64,000 bases of DNA from Mermis nigrescens (lineage: Eukaryota > Nematoda > Enoplea > Mermithida > Mermithidae), in assembly GCA_036768485.1 (NCBI GenBank), contig JAVLUZ010000145.1, positions 21,857,522 through 21,921,521 of the forward strand, read 5' to 3'. The first letter of the stretch is position 1; every line of letters begins with the position of its first letter. Shown in pieces: positions 55,401-64,000 of the stretch. A program made the position numbers and the translations under genes. The notes under the pieces are model-generated. The model ran no database searches, was not told where the DNA came from, and saw nothing but the letters and a program-made list of their open reading frames with translations.

Positions 55401-56371
55401 CCGAGGCATAATGAACCACTTTCGTGGCATCTTTTCTGTTCTACCTTGTCCATGTGTCCAAAACTTTGTCTAGCCTCGTTTTGGCTTCACTTACATCGTT
55501 TTTAATGGTTTAGCTCGAAGAGGAGTTATAGAGTAGTAAGAAATAGGCATTTTTTGGCCTATTTACAGTGAAATTACAGAAAATCAAAATGGAAAAATAA
55601 GGTTTAATAAGAAAATTTAGCGGTTTATTCCTTTCAGCTCTTTAAATGCATCCTCTAGATGTGTTTAACACAACAGAAATCTACTTTTTCATGTTTTCGG
55701 ATAATGTCCAACAGGTGCCTATTGTTTTAAAGCCTCTGTAACCTTATCAAAAACGATTCTTAACGCGTTCAGAATTTTTAATTATTTCACCTTTTAATTT
55801 TCGACTTTCTTATAGGATACCTAAAAAACTTTTTTAACCGCTTTATTTGCTAATTTAATTTTCTTATTCGATAGTCTGATAAATGTGGCATAAGACAGCA
55901 TTTTTGAAATCTAATATGACAATAAAACCTTGCTTTTTGGAACAATAGTAATCAAAACCAACCTTCAGCTTAGAAAAGCGCACATCGCCGTAAAATTCCT
56001 ATCATCAATTCAAATTCCTCTGAGCTTTCTTTTCTGTCCTATTAGGCCACTATTGCAGTTTTAATTATGATCAATAAATTACGACCAACAATGAAATCAT
56101 ACGAAGAAAGTATATAACTTTTATGTATAGTTTATGGCGTTTAATCTTTCATAAGCATATACACAAACATTTTATATCATTATTTTTATTCTACCTGGCT
56201 ACGACTTGTACTTCAATTTATATTTTTTAAAATTATTTCAATAACATTCGGTTGAAATTAGGCAAAAACGAAAAAGTGTATTATTTCGCAGTGGATAGAG
56301 AAAATGGAAATAAATGTGAATAAATAAATAGATAATTAATACAGCAAGTAAGTGAATTAAGTAATACATAC
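55401..56371. other. Remainder of the first candidate intron
   Basis: AT-rich DNA with no exon and no repeat partner found. Confidence 0.4.
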
Positions 56372-56471
56372 CCTCTTGCATATTCTGTTCACTGAAACGT
56401 GGCCCTGTGCATAACAAAATGTTGAGTACAACATAAGGAATACTGTAATAATCCATCGTAATCATAACCAT
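56372..56471 (-). CDS. Candidate first exon (signal peptide) of the FGF-like gene
   Basis: An ATG at 56471 opens a 33-codon frame, MVMITMDYYSIPYVVLNILL then CTGPRFSEQNMQE, ending at a strong gtatgt donor with one base left over. The hydrophobic run followed by a small-residue turn looks like a secretory signal. The leftover base fits the 54930 exon. An alternative acceptor just upstream (aataatcag) would make this an internal exon. Confidence 0.35.
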
Positions 56472-56952
56472 CTGCTCCGGTGTGCTGATTATTTATTGCA
56501 GAATGATCTGCGAGAGACGACCTAAGCTTATATCAATATGGTTCTGTTGACAGTGATAGAATTCGCATTTAAGTTCTCCCCACACACACAGGATGCAGAA
56601 CTAATGAGAGGTATAGCTCTAAAACGCTTTGATAGGACTAAATCAATTTTATTATTAGATGTGTGAGCAAGCGTGCACGTGGGCGAGAGGCTGTGACGGG
56701 TTCAGAAGCCCAGGATTGAAAAATAGAAAAGCTCTCTCATGTACAAAAACAGGCAAACAAAAGGCTCAAATTGGCAGGCTCACTCTTTAGCTCGGCTATG
56801 CCACACGTAGGCGTGTTCCAACACTGAAGCTTTTTCGAAAAACTAATAACTCCAACTGCAGTGAGTGCAAAGAACACATATGCATCCATACATAAAGTGA
56901 AGAAGGTAAAGTGTGCTAGTGAAGATGGAGTAATAAGCTACTATAGCACCGG
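56472..56952. other. 5' flank of the FGF-like gene
   Basis: No exon or repeat is supported. It should hold the promoter if the first exon is correct, but no TATA box or initiator could be assigned with confidence. Confidence 0.35.
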
Positions 56953-58190
56953 GTGTCACGTAACCTTTTGCTAGAGGGTCACATTTGTAAATGCACAGCA
57001 TGGCCGATCAGGGGGTCAGCTGGTCTGGGTCAAGAAAAGAACTTTTGTTGGGCTAAAATTACCTCCAAAACTGGTATAAGCGCTATTATTTCACAGTTTC
57101 TGGTCAATATTAAGCACTTTTTTAGCAAATTTTCAATTTTCATCCGTTTTAGCCTCATTTTTCCGAGAAATTTTTTTCCATTTTCCCATTCTGGATGTTC
57201 CAAACCCCAAAAATCCGCTCTCCACGTGCATGTCTTGTCACAATCATAAGCAAATGTTTTCAAGTAAAGTGCAATATACCGTCACAAAGGCCATCATGAA
57301 TGAAACTTATTTGCAATACATTTAATTCCGTCAGACCATTATTTACCCTGTAAAAAAGTAGTTAACGACAAGATCGAGTACAAAGCAATTCAATAAAAAA
57401 GATTTTTGAGCACATTTCAAAAACGTTCGAAAATTTCCACTTGGGCCTCTGTCAGAAAAAGTTATCATTTTAATAGTACATGTAAAGTCAACATGGGCAT
57501 GAATTCGTTACATTCAGTTTGAAATTTGAACTCTAAAATTCGATACAACCACGTAAAATCCCCCGTAATGAAAATTCTTTTTTTCTGAGATTTTCCGCAA
57601 TCTCAGATTCACCAAAAGTTGCGGGAATTCGGATGAAGCTCATGCATGGTGGAGGATATGATGCTAGCCGAGCAAGGTTCAAATCAATACTTGAGCGGAC
57701 CTTTAGAGCAAATTAGCAAGTTGTCTTGCTCGGCGGGAATCTGACCTTTAATTCATTTCTTCTCTTTTACCTTGTCGTCTGTAACTTTTTTCTAACAGAT
57801 GGTGGTTATACCGAATTTTTTGTTAACTGTGAATCAATTTCGTCCTTAATTAGCCTTCTAACGGTATATCGCATTTCACATGAGAGCATAAGAGTTGCGT
57901 TTGGCTATAGATGCGCAGCATGGCCGTTCTGGGGGTCAGCCGGTCTAAGGGCAAAATGACCTCAAAAGCAGATATAAGCGCTAGAATAGAGTTAAAATTA
58001 CGTTTTTAGGCAGATTTTAAACAATTTGACACCTTTAAATAAAAAATTTCATTTTTCATCCATGTTTGGCCTTCATTTTGCCTCGTTCCCAGAAAATTCT
58101 TCATTTTTCCATTCTGGGGATCTAAACCCTTTACCCCCTCCTCCACATGCGTGTCTGCTTGTGACCTCCTAGCAAAAAGTTACATGACAC
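56953..58190. mobile_element. Pair of short TIR elements, or one 1.24-kb element with 30-bp TIRs
   Basis: The outer ends GTGTCACGTAACCTTTTGC (56953) and its counterpart ending at 58190 match in 26 of 30 bp. Inside, 56991-57240 and 57911-58165 are diverged direct copies (CAGCATGGCCG, GGGGGTCAGC, TATAAGCGCTA, CATTTTTCC, TCCAC(G/A)TGC). Two tandem 300-bp elements, each with worn inner ends, explain this best. Confidence 0.65.
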
Positions 58191-58339
58191 GTTATAAGCT
58201 TAGTTCACACAGGACCTCCGTCAGACTCACTGCCGTCAAATTTATCGTCTTGGCTTCACATATGAGCCACTGGGATTCTGGAAAATCGGCTACCGAAAAA
58301 TTTGTTAAAACTTAGTTCTTTGTAATAAAAGGCTACGAA

Positions 58340-58640
58340 TCCACGTCAAAAGTATTTATTTATGTTCCAGGAAATGCCTGTCTTTTTTAAAACATAAAAA
58401 CAAAAAATTTTGAAAAATCATGTAAAATGAACAAAGTAATAGTCGAAAATGTATATAGTGCGAAGCGTCAGAAACGTGACACTTTTAAACGAAAAGTTAG
58501 CTAAAAACGTATAAAATTAGACTTTGCTAGAATTTTGTTTGCGAAGTCGACAACTGTGGGTGTCGTAGATGTTTTGCGGGCTTAGTGGCCATTTTCATGG
58601 TATAAACCACCCTCCCCTTATAAACACGTTTAGCTCACAG
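58340..58640. repeat. Dispersed repeat R3, copy 3
   Basis: Shares AAAATGAACAAAGTAATAGTCG, GTGCGAAGCGTCAGAAACGTG and AAAAACGTATAAAA with the copies at 48346 and 53030. Confidence 0.6.
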
Positions 58641-58870
58641 TTTCAATTTTCGGCCCTTCTTTTCAGACATATGTGTACTAACTTCAAGCAGTTATGGAAC
58701 TATTCAGCATTAAATCTTAAATTTTACTCTTCAAAGTTAATAAGAGTCTCTCCATTATTTGCCATCTGCAAAGCAGCACAATTATAATGTGTGGTTACGC
58801 TGTATACTCATATGCAAGTCCGTATCCGGGTTCAGTCAGCGGGGGCGGTCTGAATAAATTCGTCTTAATA

Positions 58871-59020
58871 GCTCGTAAAAGCCGCGTTTTTCGTCTTTTT
58901 TGACATGCTCAATCCATTACGATCATAAAATCCTAATTTTTTCCAAAAACATTTCGTCTTACTCAAAAGGCTATAAAAAAGTTTCATTTTTCTGGTCGCG
59001 CTTGAGTCAAAATTATCGAA
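58871..59020. repeat. Dispersed repeat, partner of 46716-46860
   Basis: Same ordered words, with GATCATAAAATCCTAA and CTGGTCGCGCTTGAG the clearest. Confidence 0.6.
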
Positions 59021-59029
59021 AATAATGGG

Positions 59030-59155
59030 ATGCGGACGTTTCGCCCCCACATTTTGCCCCCAACCCCACATTTTGCCCCGGACATTTCGTCCCCATATTT
59101 CACTTCCTCGGACAATTCGCCCCTGGACATTTCTGCATCCCCACATTTTGTAAAA
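59030..59155. repeat. Minisatellite-like run of ACATTTYGYCCCC units
   Basis: Seven imperfect 12-17 bp units (CGTTTCGCCCCC, ACATTTTGCCCCC, ACATTTTGCCCC, ACATTTCGTCCCC, ACAATTCGCCCC and others). Solitary related units lie at 59520 and 59725-59760, so the run may be one end of a larger repeat. Confidence 0.75.
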
Positions 59156-60500
59156 GAAAAAACATTATGTAATGCGCATCTTAGCACATCTTTTCTATTT
59201 AGTAAGTTAAACAGGTTTAATCTAGTTATCTTATTTGACCGTATATTATGGAATTCGCATATCACATGAAGCTTAACTTTCCTAAAGGATAACAGCTAAA
59301 CTTAGGATGTCGACATGACTCAAAGCCTTATACAAAAGCGGAAGCGACGCCCATAGCTTACAAAGTAAATAGTTTAACGCCTAACTAGCAGCAATTTGAT
59401 GTTGTCAAGCAAACAAGCTAACATGCCGACATTCAGCGACTAACCAGATTTTAAGCAAGATAGCATGTAAAACTACACTAAAATGAAGCTTGAGACCCCG
59501 AGCCCTTTTGTCTTATCTATTTGTTAATTTTGCCCTGTCCTTTTCTATATACTAGGTGAAGGGTCAGTTTTGTATATAAGGTGATGGTTTCACTAATAAA
59601 ACGGTCATTACGGTTATGCCTAGAGATGTCTTAGCCTTACTCTAACTGAAGTTGTTTTACCTATTCGAGGGAAGCATTCTCCAAGCCAATTCTCAGAAGC
59701 ACAAGATCCCGAGCTCAAACCTGTAACAATTTTGCCCTGTAGAACATTTCATCCCCGGATTTATCCGGTTCACTTGTGTGCTACCCTGAACTAAAAAAAC
59801 TTCAAAAAATGAAGTAATGAGAGACACCATACATTTGATGTGAAGTTGAAGTTTTTTAAGATTTATTCGCTTATTCAAAACAGAACATAATATGCATAGA
59901 AAAATGACTAATCATTAGTTTTCACAAACAAGAAAAAAACAATGACTAAAATTTGAATTTATAAGCAACCATGTTCAAGTTGTACAATGAGAATTCTTTT
60001 GCCGATGGCTTGGTAAATGCAACATAATATGACAAAAACGGCTAATCATTGTTTGCAAAGAGCAAGAAAAAGTAACGAGACTAAAATTTAAAATTATAAG
60101 AAATACTATGTAAAAATTCAATCACATCTTGATTTTGAGCTTGTATGAGTGTGAGAATTCTTTGGCTGATTGCTCGGTACTTTTTCTTTCGCGGATTCAG
60201 AGGGTGGCCAGCAATTACTTGCACAGCTTCAAAATTGTGCACACCGTGTTGTTTTTTCAAACAATCTATAAATTGGTAAATATTTGGATGGTTGTCACAA
60301 GTTTCTTGGAAGCATCAATGCTAATCTTAAGAAATGTACATTATTACTATCAGAGACCCCCTTAGACTAATAGCTCGGTGTGCTAACACTGGCGGATTTA
60401 AGGGGGCGGCCGACTCCCCCTCAATTGGAGTGAGAAATTTTTCAGGAATGAATGCGAGATGAATGGAGTAAATGAGAGAGAAAGAAAGAAAGAAAAAGCT
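59156..60500. other. Gene-free stretch with a repeat terminus
   Basis: At 60385 CACTGGCGGATTTAAGGGGG starts a repeat end shared with 36066 and 50716 (minus). A direct near-duplication links 59925-59965 with 60055-60095 (AACAATGACTAAAATTTGAA type). No exon is supported. Confidence 0.45.
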
Positions 60501-60917
60501 GAATATTGCTTCATTTTGAAGTATTTTTAAGTCACAACGGAAGCTAATAGTCGAAGACTTGCCTCATCAAAATTTTTTGTGCAATAGTAGTTATTTTGAT
60601 GGTCTTTTTGCAATTTTTTGGCTTCAGTACAATGTACATATAACTTCTTTGCAGCAGGATGCGTTAAAATTGAGCCTAATTTAGCAGGAAAAGGTTAAAA
60701 TTTAGAGAAATTTTCAGCTTGCACATCTATCAATGTTATCATTGTTAATATATGTAGCTTCAATAGAAGACTCAAATTATCAAAATTTTCAGGTTATATT
60801 TCAAAAAAATTATGAACATGTTTATTTCAGCTTGTTTTGGCTAAACAGATACAAAATTTTCAAAGTGGCCATGATTACCATAATATATTGACATTAAAAT
60901 TAATTTCAACAAATTAC

Positions 60918-62871
60918 CTTCAACATCATTATTAGTGCATTGCATGCCCGCAAGTGTCCTTCAGTGTACATTCCACAGGGCAATGGGGAAAGATGACATC
61001 TGGCGCCCATGGCAGTGACAGTGTCCTATATATACATCTTCAAAATAGTTGGCAATTGGTAGTGCATCATGAGGAAGTTCTGGATGATCCGTCAGTTCAT
61101 CAAAACAGGCAATAATTTGAGCAGGTTCAATGAAAGCCAGCCCCAAATCATCCATATCCATCGCAAAATCGGTATCAGTTTCATATCGATTCTTAAAAGC
61201 AATTAAGTTAAATTATGTAAGTATGACATGATCTAGTGACGTACACACCTGGGCATGGGTAGGGGTATTGGGGTATGCACCCCCAGAAGGGCGAATACAC
61301 CCTTCCATAAACCAAATACCCCCTGTAGTTCAATTTTTGAAATTTTTACTTGTTTTTTTCGTAATTTTTTAATGCCAATGGATAGAGCTCAATGAAAAAC
61401 ATTGAAAAATGGTGTTTTTCGCCATACCACTATTTTTAAGACCATTTTCTGACCTTTGAAGAATCCTACACCCCTCCCCCAGAATTTTGGTGCTGCCCAC
61501 CTATGGTGGCGTTGCCTGGATTTTGATTTGGAGGCAATCTTTGGGGGAGTGTCTTCCAAAAAATTAAGGAGTTAGTATTGCTTTGGTTTCTGCTTTTAAA
61601 ACTGAAGAAATTGACTCATTACCAATAGTTAAGTTTTTGTTTTGCACACAAAATTTTTTGAAAAATCCCATCTGTTTTCCTTAAATCTAGTCCTTCCGTT
61701 TGCACCCTTTGCCAAGAACTTTGCGATAGATGAAAAAATCAGCCTGTCGGTTGGACACCCGGAAATTAAATTTCAGAAGCCTGAATAGCTGCCTGTTCGA
61801 AATCTATTGTCAGATTTTGGGGTTACAGGTCAGCTTAGAGATTCTTTAGCTCTTCGAATATTTAGACATAGATGGCGTGTGTTTTGTTTGGAAGCAGTGC
61901 ATAAATGCAAGGTAAAACGACACCATGTCAAACGGCATGTGTAACGTGGCAAAGTGCCAAACACATAATTCAGTGAGCAAAATTTTACCATGATCAGTTT
62001 CCCAGGTGTGTGTTGCAGTAACCGACTACTCGGGCTCTTGCACACTTCTGCGCAATATATTCATTAAGAATATGTTTCACTACAACATTAACTCCACTGG
62101 TTGAACTTCAAAATATACATTTTTTCATTGATCCGTAGCTTCCCAGATACAATATGTGGTGTAAAGTTATTCAAACTATTGGGGTTACCATGCTGAATGT
62201 GCTATCCGCAAACCAATCAAGGAGATTGTGATATTAGATGCAAAGCAGCATGCCTCAAAAATACCAAAATACGACCAGGCAACCAATCCTGATCCGAAGC
62301 ATGCACCAAAGAATTTTAGATGACATCATTGATATTTATTTCTTGGTAATTCTAAAATGTGAAGATAATTACTCAAATAGTATCTTGTATATTCTACTTG
62401 TAGAATAATGAGGTCAACAACGTTTCGAGGTAATGCAGGAAATTCGCCAATCTGACATGTTCTACAAATTGTTCTTTTCAATGAGTCTTTGCGAGGAAGT
62501 AACACGGCCACTGTCCTGTGCGCTGACTGTTTAAGCCAATATTTGTTGTGGATATTCAGCTGTTGGAGTGGCCCTTTTGCGTACCTGGAATAAACAAAGA
62601 ATAAACCATTCTGAATAAAGTGTAAATGGCAAATCGTTTTTTTACATTTTTGATGACAAGCGAAGTTTCAGGACGAGCTGCTTGAGTGGCATGATTGTGG
62701 CACATTACAACTTTGATAAATTCATCATCCATCTTTGTGTCCACACACAACCCTTGCTCGATGACCTTTTCTCACAGACCCATCATATTTTGTACCTTTC
62801 GAAAATACATTAACATCATTCTCATGAATGAACTTGCGTTTTCCTCGTGTTGATACAGTACTTTTAGACAT
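60918..62871 (-). pseudogene. MULE-type DNA transposase with FLYWCH-like N-terminus, inactive
   Basis: A cut-and-paste transposase relic read on the minus strand. An ATG at 62871 opens MSKSTVSTRGKRKF. A FLYWCH-like remnant follows (GHRARVVCGHKDG, frameshift, KVVMCHNHATQAARPE). A 61-bp GT-AG intron (62645-62585) joins SLVIKN to VRKRATPTAEYPQQILA. After a frameshift come LLPRKDSLKRTI and EFPALPRNVVDL. The MULE catalytic strand is DWFADSTFSMVTP near 62200, where consensus is DGTF. CIYALLPNKTHAIYV and TIDFEQAAIQASE carry the second acidic site. FFHLSQSSWQRVQTEGL follows, with a TGA (61739-61741) where Cys is usual. The C-terminal part is LTDHPELPHDALPIANYFED, FPIALWNVH and TNNDVEG, ending at a possible donor at 60917. 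At least six lesions kill it. A short TIR element (61245-61508) sits between the two halves. Confidence 0.85.
61245..61508 (+). mobile_element. Short TIR element (ACCATA family) inside the MULE relic
   Basis: Ends CACCTGGGCATGGG and CCCACCTATGGTGG. It shares TATGCACCCCCAGAAGG, AATGCCAATGGATAGAGCTC and CACTATTTTTAAG with the other copies. It separates the HLSQ-type region from the C-terminal region of the transposase, so it inserted into the gene or one of its introns. Confidence 0.75.
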
Positions 62872-62989
62872 AACAGTAACAATAATGAATAGTAATTAGG
62901 TACACAATAGCAAACTAAAATAACATGATGTCAAAAAAGGAAAATGTCAAGTTACCTATTAAAGAATATGCAAAAACCCAAAGTACAGG

Positions 62990-64000
62990 GCCCAGTTAAA
63001 CCAAACACTTGTCATGTTACAGGCTGCAAGTCCCTGTTACCAGGAAAATGTTACAGACAAATAAAAATCCAGTTGCACCAAAGTGTTACAGGTGATTAAA
63101 TCACTTGGTACAGCATTTATAGCTGGACCTAACTTGACTAAAATTTTACTTTTCAGTGTGGCTGTAATGCTGATGTATTAAATATATGGCTTGGGGTATA
63201 GGATTTCTTCTCAGTTACGTTTTGTCTAACAAATTGTACCAGGAAGGATTGTTTAGGTTGCACCAAAGACCTGTTATAAGTCCAAAAATTGTGCTGGGCA
63301 GTGTAAAATGCACGTAAGAGTGAAAGCATTCAAGCATACAAGATAAGTTCGAAAATATAACTCGTATTCCTGATTGCTGCACTTCTGCTGCTCAGAAAAA
63401 TTGTTTCTCTATCAAAACCATGCCTTTTAGCGGAAAGCTATCAAGACAACACTACTGTAATTGATATTTTGTAAACTGAAGCAATGCGCAATAAAATTGA
63501 TAAAACATTTGCTAAAACATTTTGATAGACATTGCAAAGTGAATAGCATTTATGGATCACACTAAGTTTACAAAAGTGATGAGTTAATTTACAATGTTCA
63601 TTTTACACAGTACCTTTTATACTTAAAATTTAGTGTTTTTCTTGAGTTTAGCCTGTGCGGTCTGTTAGTAGAATCTGTCTCATTAATAAATTTTGCACAT
63701 TATTTTATGCTAACTAATAACAGGCCGAATACACAAGCATATACGATCCGAACTTACATTACTATCATCTGAATCGGATTTTCTACAAAAATAACTTTGC
63801 TGGTCGAAAAATACGCACTCAGGAATGCAATTACAAGTTTAAATCGACCTGTCATTAAAATTCGTTAAAGTGAATTACAGGCAAATTTTTACGCATGTAG
63901 AAAAATTTGGTGCAACTGGAATGTGTATGCAGGTAAAAAAATTACATGCTGAACAGGCACTTGTAACCTGTAGAAAAGTACCTGTAAAAGTTTTTGGTGC
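62990..64000. repeat. Inverted repeat of about 100 bp, cut by window end
   Basis: 62998-63100 (CTTGTCATGTTACAGG, CCCTGTTACC, CCAGTTGCACCAAA) recurs inverted at 63905-64000 (TTTGGTGCAACTGG, CTTGTAACCTGTAG). A third GGTTGCACCAAAGACCTGT is at 63258. It could be the foldback terminus of a separate element, or an end of the MULE. Confidence 0.45.

Noticed and set aside
58865..59265. Gly/Trp-rich frames on the minus strand
   Set aside because: They arise from the ACATTTYGYCCCC unit run and are low-complexity.

Overview
The window looks like nuclear DNA of an AT-rich invertebrate genome. The evidence is GT-AG spliced coding exons, an RTE-type LINE relic, a MULE transposase relic with introns, (TA)n tracts up to about 375 bp, and nearly wall-to-wall dispersed repeats. 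No bacterial operon, rRNA or tRNA was recognised. An arthropod is my best guess, from the FkbM-type gene and the FLYWCH/MULE relic, but the sequence does not prove it.

The left 27 kb is dominated by one composite repeat family. Its unit, called the arm here, runs from a GC-rich hairpin tip (AGGTAGCGCGTTAGCGCG and its mirror) through 2-3 kb of non-coding DNA rich in GTGTAAA/TTTACAC motifs. It ends in a 0.77-1.3 kb sub-element whose own 170-270 bp inverted repeats begin CTAGCAA(A/G)(A)n TGCTCC and abut TA dinucleotides. Two arms facing each other across a 1.1-1.6 kb spacer form giant palindromes at 3090-11807 (older, diverged) and 17848-26700 (near-perfect, arms of 3873 and 3872 bp). A further + arm lies at 12183-15870. 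Worn copies lie at 1-1235, 39106-40560, 43300-46605 and 55112-55400. Four long (TA)n tracts sit exactly at the ends of arms. No transposase was found in any copy. Between the palindromes lies an isolated FkbM-type methyltransferase reading frame (16171-16788) with an apparent frameshift near its C-terminus.

From 27.7 to 31.2 kb there is a spliced gene of unknown function whose exon-intron module has been tandemly duplicated, with later copies frame-disrupted. From 31.9 to 35.3 kb lies a dead RTE-type LINE. The next 15 kb hold a possible terminal exon (35605-35809), short terminal-inverted-repeat elements, foldback elements and worn arms.

On the minus strand, 56471-51810 holds a multi-exon gene that no single long ORF reveals. 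All splice phases match, the first candidate exon reads like a signal peptide, and the core resembles the FGF8-like beta-trefoil by eye. Its introns carry small repeats. The right end holds a terminal-inverted-repeat element pair (56953-58190), a minus-strand MULE transposase pseudogene with an N-terminal FLYWCH-like remnant (62871-60918) that contains a later small-element insertion, and an inverted repeat cut by the window end.
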